Source: Oscillospiraceae bacterium
Lineage (GTDB): Bacteria > Bacillota > Clostridia > Oscillospirales > Oscillospiraceae
Direction: 5' to 3'
NCBI GenBank assembly: GCA_022799035.1
Contig: JAAWNQ010000004.1
Coordinates: 1 to 64,000 of the forward strand
DNA length: 64,000 nt
Below the pieces are notes generated by a model. It did not search any database. It saw only the letters and a list, made by a program, of their open reading frames with translations, and had not been told where the DNA came from. The translations under genes and the position numbers were made by a program. Positions 33,872-43,470 of the stretch are shown here, piece after piece (positions within the stretch are counted from its first letter, which is position 1; each line of letters starts with the position of its first letter).

Positions 33872-34708
33872 CTATTTCAGATCCTTCCTCCGGAAAGCCG
33901 CCATCCCGCCCAGGGTGGCGGTCAGGATCACCGCCGCCGAGGCGAGAAGGTTCCACAGGGGGCGGTCCACCGTCATATCCGCCAGAAGGACCGCCTGCCC
34001 GGTGGGAAGAAGGTTCAAAAGCCCCTGAAAAACCTGCCGCAGAGCTCCGCTCACATAACGGGGATTGGGGGTGGGATCTCCCCACTCCATGCCCCCGGCG
34101 GTGATGATGAGCCCGGACTCCATCTCCGGCTCCAAAAGCCGGGAATAGAGCCAGGTGGAGGCCAGCACCAGCCCCAGGGCCAGAAGGATGGAGACCACCG
34201 CGGCGGTGGACTTTTTCTCGGCCAGCATCCCTACCATTGTCAGAACGGAGGTCAGCGCCAAAGCGGAGAACAGAGCCACCAGGATATAAAGCCCGGTCTG
34301 TCCGGCCCCCATCTGCCAAAGGTCCCGGTAGAAAAGGGCCGGGAGCCCGCCCCCCAGAAACCAGGCCGCCATAAAGCAGATCGTACCCGTCATGGCTGTT
34401 CCCAGCCCCGCCAGGTAGATCCGTCCCCGGCCGTGGCCCACCATCAGCCGGTTTCGGAGGCCTCCCTCGCTGTGGTCGGTGCCCAGATACAGACCCGTAA
34501 ACACCGCAACGCACACCATCACCGCCTGTATCAAGGGGAAAAAGGACCCCTCCAAGGTCACTGTATATCCCTCTGCCGCCATGGCCCGGCATTGCCGGAC
34601 GCCCATGGACATCTGGCCCCCGGCGATGATCAGCATGGCCCCCAGGCAGAGCCAAAACACCCTGTCCCGTTTCATCCGGAACAGCCCCGCCCTCATCAAT
34701 TCATTCAT
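33872..34708 (-). CDS. ABC-2 type transporter permease
   Basis: 278-aa membrane protein with about six segments: MNELMRAGLFRMKRDRVFWL is the cytoplasmic N-terminus of lantibiotic/bacitracin-type ABC-2 permeases (BcrB/NosY-like), followed by helices such as VFWLCLGAMLIIAGGQ and TAAVVSILLALGLVLASTWL. It overlaps the ATPase gene by 8 bp. Exported substrate is unknown. The longer frame-shifted ORF at 33819-34655 is a shadow. Confidence 0.85.
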   Translation of the reverse strand: MNELMRAGLFRMKRDRVFWLCLGAMLIIAGGQMSMGVRQCRAMAAEGYTVTLEGSFFPLIQAVMVCVAVFTGLYLGTDHSEGGLRNRLMVGHGRGRIYLAGLGTAMTGTICFMAAWFLGGGLPALFYRDLWQMGAGQTGLYILVALFSALALTSVLTMVGMLAEKKSTAAVVSILLALGLVLASTWLYSRLLEPEMESGLIITAGGMEWGDPTPNPRYVSGALRQVFQGLLNLLPTGQAVLLADMTVDRPLWNLLASAAVILTATLGGMAAFRRKDLK

Positions 34709-35420
34709 CCCAGTCCCCTCCCATCAGCTTCATGTAGTGCTTTTCCAGCTCCTCCCCCATGTCCGCGGCCTCCATTTCCTCCACCATACGCCCCTTGTCG
34801 ATAAAGCCGTAGTGGGTGGCCAGCTTGGAAAGCTCATCCAGAATATGGCTGGAGATAAGGATGGTGACCCCCTTCTCCCGGTTCAGCTTTTGGAGGAGTC
34901 TCCGCATCTCGATGATCCCCTGGGGATCCAGGCCGTTCACCGGTTCGTCCAGGATCAGCAGCTCCGGCTCCCCTGCCAGGGCCACCGCAATGCCCAGCCG
35001 CTGGCGCATACCCAGGGAAAAATTTTTCACCTTTTTCCTCCCCGTGTTCTCCAGGCCCACCAGTTCCAGCAGGCCGGAGATACCCTCCAGATCCCTGCGG
35101 CCCAGGACCTTATACTGGATCCGCAGGTTCTCCTCCGCCGTAAGCTCCTGGTAGACGGCGGGGGCCTCCACCACCGCCCCCATCCGACCGCGGGCCTGGA
35201 GGATCCCCCTGTCCCCGCTGTCCACGCCGAAAATCGTATACTCTCCGGCGGACGGCTCCTGCAGGGCGCAGAGAATACGGATCAGGGTGGTCTTCCCCGC
35301 CCCATTCTTTCCCACCAGACCGTAGACGGCCCCCTTTGGCACGTGGAGGGATAGATTATCCAGAGCTCGGAAGCCCTTATAATCTTTACTCAGATTTTTT
35401 GCGGTCAACACATATTCCAT
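34701..35420 (-). CDS. ABC-2 transporter ATP-binding protein (BcrA-like)
   Basis: 239-aa ATPase. Walker A is GKNGAGKTT, the signature is FSLGMRQRLGIA (LGMRQR variant usual in the drug-exporter class) and Walker B LLILDEPVNGLDPQG. The start at 35420 is preceded by AAAGGGAGG; the track adds 13 residues. With the permease it forms a two-gene exporter, similar to bacitracin or lantibiotic self-protection systems, but no two-component system lies next to it. Confidence 0.93.
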   Translation of the reverse strand: MEYVLTAKNLSKDYKGFRALDNLSLHVPKGAVYGLVGKNGAGKTTLIRILCALQEPSAGEYTIFGVDSGDRGILQARGRMGAVVEAPAVYQELTAEENLRIQYKVLGRRDLEGISGLLELVGLENTGRKKVKNFSLGMRQRLGIAVALAGEPELLILDEPVNGLDPQGIIEMRRLLQKLNREKGVTILISSHILDELSKLATHYGFIDKGRMVEEMEAADMGEELEKHYMKLMGGDWDE

Positions 35421-35513
35421 AAAACGGCCTCCCTTTCTGTTGGGATACTTTAACATCAAAATTGGTAAACCCTTTTATGAAAATCTTACATTTTTTTGAA
35501 ATTTCCCATAGGC

Positions 35514-35551
35514 AAAAAGAGGACGGACGGCTTTCGCCGTCCGTCCTCTTT
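35514..35551 (-). terminator. Terminator after papain-like hydrolase gene
   Basis: Perfect 16-bp stem AAAGAGGACGGACGGC with loop TTTC, T run on the minus strand. Confidence 0.88.
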
Positions 35552-35555
35552 CCTC

Positions 35556-36113
35556 TCAGGCCGCGCCGCCGGCCATGCTCCCCACCTCTCCCCGAAGGAT
35601 GGGCCGCAGGCCCTGGATCCGGCAGAAATCCATAGGGTGGGTCAGGGCCGGATCCCGTTCCAGCTCCACAGCCCCGCTCTCGTACAGCACCTCCGCCACG
35701 AACTCCGAGCAGAACTTATGGTTCCTCCGAACCAGGGGGAGCTTAAAATAGCTTGCCATAGCCCCCAGCATATTGTAGTGATACCGCTCCCTGTTCTCAT
35801 ACATCATCCGGACCCGCCGGCAGATGGACTGGTATGTATCCTCCGAGACCGTGAGAGCGTAAAGACAACAGGGTATGTGGGGGTGAAGGGAGAAGAATCC
35901 CCGGTCCACCTGCTCCCGGATCAAACCTCCCGGAAAGGGCAGTCTGGGATACTTCCTGGCGAAGCTGTAAAAGGCTCCGGTGGGACCCTCCAGCCCAATG
36001 GAGGCGTGGGTGAACTCCCCCTGGGTGAAAAGATGGATCAACCGGGAGAAATAAGTCTCCGACCGGGTGAGCAATAGATATACCGTTCTGGTTCCCTGCT
36101 TCTGGGTTGTCAT
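35556..36113 (-). CDS. YiiX/YebB-like NlpC/P60-superfamily cysteine hydrolase
   Basis: 185-aa permuted papain-like protein. The catalytic His is in THASIGLEGPTG and the Cys in KFCSEFVAEVLYESG, the order of the circularly permuted branch (YiiX, LRAT-like). No signal peptide is seen, so it may act in the cytoplasm on amide or ester substrates. The gene is monocistronic, with an extended -10 (TGCTATACT) 29 bp upstream of its start and its own terminator. Confidence 0.78.
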   Translation of the reverse strand: MTTQKQGTRTVYLLLTRSETYFSRLIHLFTQGEFTHASIGLEGPTGAFYSFARKYPRLPFPGGLIREQVDRGFFSLHPHIPCCLYALTVSEDTYQSICRRVRMMYENRERYHYNMLGAMASYFKLPLVRRNHKFCSEFVAEVLYESGAVELERDPALTHPMDFCRIQGLRPILRGEVGSMAGGAA

Positions 36114-36263
36114 GGGAAGCCCTCCTCCTGTTACTGGGGACAGTATAGCATAAAATATGGGGAATGTCCTGAAGAAAGTATTAAAATTTTAAAAAGAAAT
36201 GATTTTTCCTTACAGCGGGGCGGAATGAAGGAGGAGGTGGAAAATTCCGGGATCCTTTTCCGC

Positions 36264-36295
36264 TTGACAGGGAAAAAGGAACTCTATAGTATAAT
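36264..36295 (+). promoter_or_regulatory. Promoter of SLH-domain protein gene
   Basis: TTGACA at 36264-36269; TATAAT at 36290-36295 (20-nt spacing) or TATAGT at 36285-36290 (15 nt). Spacing is not ideal either way. Confidence 0.5.
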
Positions 36296-36329
36296 GGTAG
36301 TACAATTAAAAATAGAGGAGGACGGCCCC

Positions 36330-38957
36330 ATGAGAAAAAAGATCCTGGCTCCGCTTCTGTCCCTCGCCCTGTGTCTGTCCCTGCTCCCCACCGCCCTGGC
36401 CGCCGGAAAGACCTATGAGGAGGCGGTAAAGGAGTTCCAGGAGGAGGATTCCATGCGTACCGTCTCCCAGACCTTCGAGAGCGATTACGGAACCATCTTC
36501 ATCTATGGGTCCCCCAATCCCCACGGGGCCACCGGCTCCCTGCGGTTTATCACCAAGGCCCCCTGCGCCAAGGGGGAGGGGGAGGTCATCGGTCTGCCCA
36601 ATCCCCGCCACAGCATCATGTGCGCCACGAAGGACCCCCAGACGGCGGTTTTGAGTGAGGACGGCAAAACCTTCACCTACACCTACCACTATGACGAGCC
36701 CCTGACCGCCCCTCAAGGACCTATGCTCCGCCCCGCCGGAGATTTTATCTACACCCTGGACCTGACCACCGGGGAGGTGACCGAGGACGTCCCCGCCATC
36801 CCCGAGGATTACAACACCTACGCCGCCGCTCTGGAGCGGGTGAAGAATGAGGAGGGCTGGGTGGTGGAGCAGACCCTGGAGGCCCCCGCCTGTACCGTGC
36901 TCCTGCGGTATTTCCAGGCCGAGGACGGCCAGCGGTCCTACTTTCTGAATTTTGTTTACAAGGTGGAAAGCGCCTACTCCAGCGAGGGGGGTGTGGCCTC
37001 CCATAGCCTGACCATCACCCGGGACGACGGCACCGGGGAGGCGGGCTTCCCCGTCCACTACACCCACCGGGCCCCGGATACTCTGACCCTGAACGAGGAC
37101 AAGACCCTCCTCACCTATACATACAGCGAGAGCCTGGCCGGCGGAGCGGACAGCGAGACCCTGGAGTTGGCCTCCGGACTTTCCAGCAAATTCAACACCC
37201 TGCCCACCATCGAACCCCAGGAGACCCAGCAGCCCACCACCACGGAGTTTACCGACGTGCCCTCCGGGAGCTGGTTTGAGAAAGGGGTGGCCACCTGCGC
37301 CGAGAAGGGCGTGATGGTGGGCACCGGGGAGGGACTTTTCTCCCCCGATACCAAGCTTACCGTAGCCGAATGCCTCGCCTTGGCCCTTCGGCTCTATGAT
37401 CTCCAGCGGGGCGGGGACGGTACGATGGAGAAGGCCCCGGAGGATTGGGGCAAGCTGACCCTCACCCTCAACGACGGCACAGTCTTCCAGGGCTATGGCG
37501 AGGTCTACCAGCCCTTCGCCTGGTCCGATGGGGAGGACGGCGGGCTGTATGTGTCCTGTGAGGACTATGGGACCACCCTCTGGGAGGAGGAGGTCTGGGG
37601 CAATGCCCACCTGGGTCCCGCCACCGTCTCCCTCGGCGGCAGGGATATCTCCGGTACCATCCGAATGCACATGGGTAATAGCCACTTTCTCCTCTGTTTT
37701 GACCCGGATGACCCCGGGGACAACGAGGCCATCAAAAGCACCTACTGTGAGGAGGCCCCCACCCCCCCCAAATGGTACCGGGACGCGGCCTACACCGTGA
37801 AGACGTGGGGGCTGCGGGATGACGGTCACCCCGGTTTTTCCGGCCTTTTGGAGTGGAGCGGCTCCAACCTGGATCACTGGGCCGACCGGAAGGAGTTCGC
37901 CCTGGCCCTCTACGATGCCGCTGGCAAATTGGAAAAGAAATTTTCTGTGGACGCTATCCACGATGTCTACAACGGCAAAAGCCATTTTCTGACCCGCGAA
38001 AAGGACGGGGGCATCTTTGCCCTCTACGAGGCGGGCATTCTGGGCGGCATCAACGAGTTTGGCACCTTTGGGAGCCATGAGGACCTTACCCGGGCGGAGG
38101 CCGCCACCATGGTGGCCCGTATCCTAGACGAAAGCCAGCGACTGACCAAGGCCCCCACCCCACCCAACGCTTACGACCAGGCCGTGGCTGAGCTGCGAAA
38201 CGGTTTCACCTATTACGCCCCCAGTGAGAGGACCTACGAGACCGAAGACTGCACCATCTTCGTCTATGACCGGGGCGGAGCCATGCACACCGGCCCCGGC
38301 AACATCACCATCATCTATAAACCCGGCTCCCAGCTTGGGGCGGGGACTTTGATATCCCAGGAAAGCCCCAATAACTGGGCGACCCTTCAGACCGGGGCAG
38401 ACATGCTCTCCCTCAGTGAGAACGGGAAGACCTTTACCTACGGCTACCTTCTCAAAAATGAGGTGCTGGATCTGGCGGGGATGGATACTGCCCTCCCCGC
38501 CGGGCTATACACCTACACCGTGGATCTGCCCACCGGGACGACCACCCCCAGCTATGTCCCCCTCTCCTATGAGAGCTCCATCCGCTCCCTGACTTACGGA
38601 CGCAACTACACCCTGGAAAAGCGGCTGGACGGCGAAGGCTGTACCATCCTCCTCCGCTGGAAGCCTCTGGCCGCCCGGGAGCCTGATGTCAAGGACTATG
38701 AACTGTGGCTGATCCGCAAGGATGAGACGGGAAGCTGTTCCCAGCTACTTCTGCCCAGCACGGTGATCAGCGAGGTCTATCACTACACCCCCACTGACCG
38801 CTCCCCCGATTCCCTGACCCTCAGCGAGGACGGCAGGGCCCTCACCTACATCTACCGCTTTGACGAGGCCCTGGAGAACTACCACGAGGCCGGGACCTAC
38901 ACCTACACGGTGGACCTGTCCACCGGGGATTTGAGCGTCGTCCACACAGAGAACTGA
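36330..38957 (+). CDS. Large secreted surface protein with SLH domains and internal repeats
   Basis: 875-aa exported protein. The ATG at 36330 follows GAGGAGGA and gives a signal peptide ending TALAAG. An SLH domain lies at about 304-360 ([20 protein letters not shown], then [14 protein letters not shown]); a second, degenerate one at about 560-605 ([24 protein letters not shown]). SLH domains anchor proteins to pyruvylated wall polysaccharide. Four diverged copies of a beta unit ([15 protein letters not shown] ... [11 protein letters not shown]) frame the SLH regions, two on each side. The repeats have no enzyme motifs I recognise. Confidence 0.8.
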   Translation: MRKKILAPLLSLALCLSLLPTALAAGKTYEEAVKEFQEEDSMRTVSQTFESDYGTIFIYGSPNPHGATGSLRFITKAPCAKGEGEVIGLPNPRHSIMCATKDPQTAVLSEDGKTFTYTYHYDEPLTAPQGPMLRPAGDFIYTLDLTTGEVTEDVPAIPEDYNTYAAALERVKNEEGWVVEQTLEAPACTVLLRYFQAEDGQRSYFLNFVYKVESAYSSEGGVASHSLTITRDDGTGEAGFPVHYTHRAPDTLTLNEDKTLLTYTYSESLAGGADSETLELASGLSSKFNTLPTIEPQETQQPTTTEFTDVPSGSWFEKGVATCAEKGVMVGTGEGLFSPDTKLTVAECLALALRLYDLQRGGDGTMEKAPEDWGKLTLTLNDGTVFQGYGEVYQPFAWSDGEDGGLYVSCEDYGTTLWEEEVWGNAHLGPATVSLGGRDISGTIRMHMGNSHFLLCFDPDDPGDNEAIKSTYCEEAPTPPKWYRDAAYTVKTWGLRDDGHPGFSGLLEWSGSNLDHWADRKEFALALYDAAGKLEKKFSVDAIHDVYNGKSHFLTREKDGGIFALYEAGILGGINEFGTFGSHEDLTRAEAATMVARILDESQRLTKAPTPPNAYDQAVAELRNGFTYYAPSERTYETEDCTIFVYDRGGAMHTGPGNITIIYKPGSQLGAGTLISQESPNNWATLQTGADMLSLSENGKTFTYGYLLKNEVLDLAGMDTALPAGLYTYTVDLPTGTTTPSYVPLSYESSIRSLTYGRNYTLEKRLDGEGCTILLRWKPLAAREPDVKDYELWLIRKDETGSCSQLLLPSTVISEVYHYTPTDRSPDSLTLSEDGRALTYIYRFDEALENYHEAGTYTYTVDLSTGDLSVVHTEN

Positions 38958-38967
38958 AAAACGGCAG

Positions 38968-39004
38968 AGGCCCCGGCGGTCCACAAAATCCGCCGGGGCC
39001 TTTC
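38968..39004 (+). terminator. Terminator after SLH gene
   Basis: 12-bp stem AGGCCCCGGCGG / CCGCCGGGGCCT, 10-nt loop, then TTTCT. Confidence 0.8.
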
Positions 39005-39016
39005 TCCGCGTATATC

Positions 39017-39045
39017 TTGCATTTCTTTTCCCTATCCGCTATAAT
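39017..39045 (+). promoter_or_regulatory. leuS promoter
   Basis: TTGCAT, 17 nt, TATAAT (39040-39045). The 50-nt leader is too short for a T-box. Confidence 0.85.
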
Positions 39046-39096
39046 ATACGAGATATTTTTCCTCGTCGCACAAATACACAAGGAAAGCGTGATACC

Positions 39097-41532
39097 ATGA
39101 AATACGATTTCGGTTCCATCGAGCCCAAATGGCAAAAGATCTGGCAGGAGAAAAAATCCTTCGCCGCCCAGGATTTTGGGGATAAGCCCAAGTTCTACGG
39201 GCTGGTGGAGTTCCCCTACCCCTCCGGCCAGGGGCTCCACGTGGGCCACGCCCGGCCCTACACCGCCATGGACGTGGTAGCCCGGAAGAAGCGGATGGAT
39301 GGGTACAATGTACTGTTCCCCATGGGCTACGACGCCTTTGGCCTGCCCACCGAGAACTACGCCATCAAGAACCACATCCACCCCGCCAAGGTGACCCACG
39401 ACAACATCCAGAACTTCCGCTCCCAGCTCCAGATGCTGGGCTACTCCTTCGACTACGACCGGGAGGTCAACACCACCGATCCCGCCTACTACAAGTGGAC
39501 CCAGTGGATCTTCCTCCAGCTTTTCAAGAAGGGCCTGGCCTACAAGACCACCATGCCGGTGAACTGGTGTACCTCCTGCAAGTGTGTCCTGGCCAACGAG
39601 GAGGTGGTGGACGGGGTCTGTGAGCGGTGCGGCTCGGCCGTCATCCGCAAGGAGAAAAGCCAGTGGATGCTGAAGATCACCCAGTACGCCCAGCGGCTCA
39701 TCGACGACCTGGATGGTCTGGACTTCATTGAGCGGGTGAAGATCCAGCAGAAAAACTGGATCGGCCGCTCCACCGGCGCCGAGGTCACCTTCAAGGCCAC
39801 CACCGGGGACGAGATCGTGGTCTTTACCACCCGGCCCGACACCCTCTTCGGGGCCACCTATATGGTCATCTCCCCGGAGCACAAGTACGTCAAAGAGTGG
39901 GCGGACAAGCTGACCAATCTGGAGGAGGTCAACGCCTATGTGGCCGAGGCCGCCCGGAAGTCCGACTTCGAGCGCACCGAGCTGGCCGCCGACAAGGAAA
40001 AGACCGGGGTCATGCTCCAGGGGGTCAAGGCGGTCAACCCGGTAAACGGCAAGGAGATCCCCATCTTCATCTCCGACTACGTCCTGGCCTCCTACGGCAC
40101 GGGGGCCATCATGGCCGTCCCCGCCCACGACACCCGGGACTGGGCCTTCGCCAAGAAATTTGGCTGCGAGATCATCGAGGTGGTCGCCGGCGGCGAGGAC
40201 GTGCAGAAGGAGGCCTTTACCGCCAAGGACGACACGGGTATTTTGGTCAACTCCGAATTCCTCAACGGCCTCACCGTGAAGGAGGCCATCCCCGTCATCA
40301 CCAAATGGCTGGAGGACAAGGGCATCGGCCATGAGCAGGTCAACTATAAGCTCCGGGACTGGGTCTTCTCCCGCCAGCGCTACTGGGGAGAGCCCATCCC
40401 CATGGTCTGGTGCGATAAATGCGGCTGGGTGCCCCTCCCCGAGGATCAGCTTCCCCTCACCCTTCCCGAGGTGGAAAACTACGAGCCCACCGACGACGGG
40501 GAATCCCCCATCTCTAAGATGACCGACTGGGTCAACACCACCTGCCCCTGCTGCGGCGCCCCCGCCAGGCGGGAGACCGACACCATGCCCCAGTGGGCGG
40601 GTTCCAGCTGGTATTTCCTCCGGTATATGGATCCCCACAACCCGGATGCCCTGGCCTCCCCCGAGGCTCTGAAGTACTGGTCCCCCGTGGACTGGTATAA
40701 CGGCGGCATGGAGCACACCACCCTCCACCTTCTCTACTCCCGGTTCTGGCACAAGTTCCTCTATGACCTGGGGGTGGTCCCCACCAAGGAGCCTTACGCC
40801 AAGCGCACCAGCCACGGCATGATCCTGGGTGAGGGCGGGGAGAAAATGTCCAAGTCCCGGGGCAACGTGATCAACCCCAACGACGTGATCGCCGCCTACG
40901 GGGCCGACACCATGCGCACCTATATCATGTTCATCGGCGATTTCGAGAAGGCCGCCTCCTGGTCGGATAACGGCGTCAAGGGCTGCAAGCGGTTCCTTGA
41001 CCGGGTGTGGAACCTCTCCGAAAAAGTCACGGGCGGCATGGAGCAGTCTGAGGCCAACGCCGCCGCCCTCCACAAGGCCATCAGGAAGGTCAATGAGGAC
41101 ATCGACGCCATGAAGTTCAACACCGCCATCGCCGCCCTCATGGCCCTGGTCAACGACTTCTACGCCAACGGCTGCTCCAAGGGAGATTACGGCGCGCTGC
41201 TGCAAATGCTCTCCCCCTTCGCCCCCCACATGGCCGAGGAGCTTTGGGAGCAGATGGGCTACGCCAAGGAAGCGGGCAAAATGGCCTGCGAGATGCCCTG
41301 GCCCGCCTACGACGAGAGCAAGACGGTGTCCCAGACCGTGACCATCGCCATCCAGGTCGCCGGCAAGCTTCGCGGCACCGTGGAGGTCCTCGCCGGCAGC
41401 GATAACGCCGCCATTGAGACCGCCGCCAAGGAGGTCCCCACCGTGGCAAAATTCCTGGACGGCCTGGATATCGTCAAGGTCATCCACGTCCCCGGCAAGC
41501 TGGTGAACTTCATCGGCAAGCCCAAGGGCTGA
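39097..41532 (+). CDS. leuS: Leucyl-tRNA synthetase
   Basis: 811-aa class I synthetase charging tRNA-Leu. The HIGH motif is in [15 protein letters not shown] and KMSKS in [17 protein letters not shown]. The CP1 editing domain (about 220-400, [30 protein letters not shown]) is present, so post-transfer editing is expected. Zinc-binding cysteine pairs occur at CTSCKC and at CPCCGAP. It is monocistronic with its own promoter and a long terminator hairpin. Confidence 0.98.
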   Translation: MKYDFGSIEPKWQKIWQEKKSFAAQDFGDKPKFYGLVEFPYPSGQGLHVGHARPYTAMDVVARKKRMDGYNVLFPMGYDAFGLPTENYAIKNHIHPAKVTHDNIQNFRSQLQMLGYSFDYDREVNTTDPAYYKWTQWIFLQLFKKGLAYKTTMPVNWCTSCKCVLANEEVVDGVCERCGSAVIRKEKSQWMLKITQYAQRLIDDLDGLDFIERVKIQQKNWIGRSTGAEVTFKATTGDEIVVFTTRPDTLFGATYMVISPEHKYVKEWADKLTNLEEVNAYVAEAARKSDFERTELAADKEKTGVMLQGVKAVNPVNGKEIPIFISDYVLASYGTGAIMAVPAHDTRDWAFAKKFGCEIIEVVAGGEDVQKEAFTAKDDTGILVNSEFLNGLTVKEAIPVITKWLEDKGIGHEQVNYKLRDWVFSRQRYWGEPIPMVWCDKCGWVPLPEDQLPLTLPEVENYEPTDDGESPISKMTDWVNTTCPCCGAPARRETDTMPQWAGSSWYFLRYMDPHNPDALASPEALKYWSPVDWYNGGMEHTTLHLLYSRFWHKFLYDLGVVPTKEPYAKRTSHGMILGEGGEKMSKSRGNVINPNDVIAAYGADTMRTYIMFIGDFEKAASWSDNGVKGCKRFLDRVWNLSEKVTGGMEQSEANAAALHKAIRKVNEDIDAMKFNTAIAALMALVNDFYANGCSKGDYGALLQMLSPFAPHMAEELWEQMGYAKEAGKMACEMPWPAYDESKTVSQTVTIAIQVAGKLRGTVEVLAGSDNAAIETAAKEVPTVAKFLDGLDIVKVIHVPGKLVNFIGKPKG

Positions 41533-41540
41533 TAAAAAAG

Positions 41541-41580
41541 CAAAATCGGGCCCCTCTCAAAGGAGAGGGGCCCGATTTTG
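41541..41580 (+). terminator. leuS terminator
   Basis: Perfect 18-bp stem CAAAATCGGGCCCCTCTC with loop AAAG. The T run (ATTTTG) is inside the stem end. Confidence 0.75.
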
Positions 41581-41678
41581 AAAGAGGCACAAAGCCCACC
41601 AAGCCCCCTTGAAGTTTCAGCGCAGCGGTCGCCTTCGCCCCTTTCCCCCAAATCAGAAAAAGTCAAAGAAAAAGTTCC

Positions 41679-41707
41679 TTGACATTCCCCGGCAAATCAC
41701 ATATAAT
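41679..41707 (+). promoter_or_regulatory. rpsU promoter (full consensus)
   Basis: TTGACA, 17-nt spacer, TATAAT: an exact sigma-A consensus promoter, fitting high ribosomal protein expression. The leader of about 70 nt is unannotated. Confidence 0.93.
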
Positions 41708-41781
41708 GAATCTGTTAAAGCCATGATTATGGCCCTTTCGCGGTGGAACTATTCCCGCCGCTTCGGAGGGAGGGGAAGTCA

Positions 41782-41964
41782 ATGTCGGAGATCCACGTAA
41801 AAGAGGGCGAGTCCCTTGATAACGCGCTGAAACGTTTTAAGCGCAGCTGCGCCAAGTCTGGCGTCCTGGCCGAGGTCCGTAAGCGCGAGCATTACGAGAG
41901 CCCCAGCGTCAAGCGCCGCAAGAAGTCTGAGGCCGCCCGGAAAAATCGCAAAAAGTTTTACTAA
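41782..41964 (+). CDS. rpsU: 30S ribosomal protein S21
   Basis: 60-aa basic protein: [20 protein letters not shown] is the family opening, with [20 protein letters not shown] near the end. It acts in translation initiation on the small subunit. ATG at 41782 is preceded by GGAGGGAGGGG; the track ORF adds 13 residues upstream. It stands alone with an exact consensus promoter and a terminator, rather than in the yqeY or dnaG context seen elsewhere. Confidence 0.97.
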   Translation: MSEIHVKEGESLDNALKRFKRSCAKSGVLAEVRKREHYESPSVKRRKKSEAARKNRKKFY

Positions 41965-41970
41965 GCGAGC

Positions 41971-42005
41971 AAAAGCCCTGTGCCAAAAAGGTACAGGGCT
42001 TTTTT
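41971..42005 (+). terminator. rpsU terminator
   Basis: AAAAGCCCTGT / ACAGGGCTTTT stem with loop, followed by T run. Confidence 0.85.
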
Positions 42006-42055
42006 CCACCCAAAACCGTCCCTTATCCCGCCCGGGCCGCCCCGGATGCAGGTCC

Positions 42056-42826
42056 TTAATTCCTGTCCTTTAATTCCCCCAGATCCTCCCCCAGATCCCC
42101 GTACTCCAAAAAAGCGGTCCTGATCCCCAATTCCTCCCCCAGACGCAGCTTCTTTCGGATGCTTCCCACGTCATCAAAGAGGACAAAATGCCCCTTCTCC
42201 CCCGCCATATAGGTGAAGTAATGGGCGCACAGCTCCGCGGAGAAAAACACATCCCCCCCATATTCCCCCCGCCGCCGTTCCAGCTCCTCCGCCGTCAGCG
42301 GGGACCCCGCCCCACTGGGGGAGGGCAGCAGGAAATCCTCCGCCCTCCGCTCCACCCACAGGGCCAGCCGGTCATGGCCATACCGCTCCCTCGCCTCCTC
42401 CAGCCGCCCCCGGAGGGAGCCTCCGGACAGGGCCGTGGAGATCAGGATCCTCCCCCCTCCACCCGCCCCGGCATATCCTTCGGAGACATAGAGCTCCAGC
42501 CCCCGCCCCCCACACAGCTCCCCCAGCTTCCCCACCGCCTGGGCCAACACCGGAGCGGGCCGCTCCAAAAACCGGCAGACCACCCCCCGGAACCTTCGGG
42601 CGGCGCACTCCCGCAACACCTCATTGCAGAATCCCTCCGGCTCCCCCCCGCCGGAAAACCCTGCGTCATCTATCACCATCAGCCCCCCCTGGGGAGTCAC
42701 CGGCCCGTTGGCCCGGAACAGGTGGGGGCCTCCCCCCACCCGGTAAGCCAGGTGAGCCAGGGGCCAACCCCAGCCTCCCGCGGCGTTGATCTCCCCCGGC
42801 TTGGCCGCCAAAAACAGCTTCTCCAT
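42056..42826 (-). CDS. Hypothetical protein, possible TIM-barrel (GH18-like) fold
   Basis: 256 aa, no signal peptide or membrane segment. The series of short strand-like segments each followed by a helix (GLMVIDDAGF, RGVVCRFLERP, GLELYVSEGY, GRILISTALSGG, RLALWVERR, GHFVLFDDVG, GIRTAFLEYGD) suggests a beta/alpha barrel, and the last two resemble the closing strands of GH18-like proteins. The GH18 catalytic DxE motif is not visible, so it may be a non-catalytic relative. Start chosen at 42826 after AAGGGGGAA. Confidence 0.55.
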   Translation of the reverse strand: MEKLFLAAKPGEINAAGGWGWPLAHLAYRVGGGPHLFRANGPVTPQGGLMVIDDAGFSGGGEPEGFCNEVLRECAARRFRGVVCRFLERPAPVLAQAVGKLGELCGGRGLELYVSEGYAGAGGGGRILISTALSGGSLRGRLEEARERYGHDRLALWVERRAEDFLLPSPSGAGSPLTAEELERRRGEYGGDVFFSAELCAHYFTYMAGEKGHFVLFDDVGSIRKKLRLGEELGIRTAFLEYGDLGEDLGELKDRN

Positions 42827-42840
42827 CTTCCATTTCCCCC

Positions 42841-42870
42841 TTGTCCAAATACCCATAAAAGTGTTATAAT
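42841..42870 (+). promoter_or_regulatory. Promoter of yqeG unit
   Basis: TTGTCC then TATAAT (42865-42870) with 18-nt spacing and an extended -10 TGT. Confidence 0.65.
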
Positions 42871-42918
42871 CTTATGAGCGCGACCGGCAAAACAGACCCA
42901 TAAAAAAGAGGTGATCCC

Positions 42919-43431
42919 TTGGCCTTCTCTCTGGTCCCCCGCCATCTGGCGGAGAATGTTTATCGGCTGCCCCCCCAACGCCTGAAGGAGCAGGGCATTC
43001 GCCTGGTCCTGGCCGACCTGGACAACACCCTGGCCCCTTATGAGGATGCCCTCCCCTCCCCCGCCCTCCGGCGGTGGAAGGAGGAGCTGGAGGCCCATGG
43101 GATCACCCTTTTCGTGGTCTCCAACAGCCGGAAAAGCCGCCGCTGTCCCGACTTCTGTCAGGCCCTGGGGGTCCCCTACGTCCGCCACTCCGGCAAGCCC
43201 AGCCGGAAGGGCTTCTTCCGGGCGTTGGAGGAGACGGGGATCCCTCCGGAACAGACCATCATGGTGGGTGACCAGATCTTTACCGACATCCTGGGGGCCA
43301 ACCGGGCGGGGATCACCAGTGTCCTGGTAAGACCCATCGCCTGGGGCAAAAACCCCTTCCGGCGTATCCGCTACGCCATCGAGACCCCCTTCCGTATGGC
43401 GGCTATGGCCCGTCACACCCCGACCCCGTAG
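42919..43431 (+). CDS. yqeG: YqeG-family HAD phosphatase
   Basis: 170-aa HAD IIIA-type phosphatase. Motif I is LADLDNTLAPYE (nucleophile Asp), motif II VVSNSRKS, motif III around GKPSRKGFF, motif IV MVGDQIFTDILGANRAG. Homologues are conserved in Firmicutes and the plant relative dephosphorylates phosphatidylglycerophosphate; the bacterial substrate is not certain. The start is TTG at 42919 behind AGAGGTGATCCC. An endonuclease IV-like gene follows after 39 bp. Confidence 0.9.
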   Translation: MAFSLVPRHLAENVYRLPPQRLKEQGIRLVLADLDNTLAPYEDALPSPALRRWKEELEAHGITLFVVSNSRKSRRCPDFCQALGVPYVRHSGKPSRKGFFRALEETGIPPEQTIMVGDQIFTDILGANRAGITSVLVRPIAWGKNPFRRIRYAIETPFRMAAMARHTPTP

Positions 43432-43470
43432 GGCACAACGCCCCACCCTTCACCAAAGGAGCTGATCCCT

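Noticed and set aside
33819-34655. 278-aa minus ORF overlapping the ABC-2 permease
   Set aside because: Frame-shifted shadow rich in Gly/Arg/Pro; the permease frame at 33872-34708 has membrane segments and coupling to the ATPase.
38842-41487. 881-aa minus-strand ORF opposite leuS
   Set aside because: Shadow of leuS produced by GC-rich third codon positions; glycine/histidine/valine-rich, no family resemblance.
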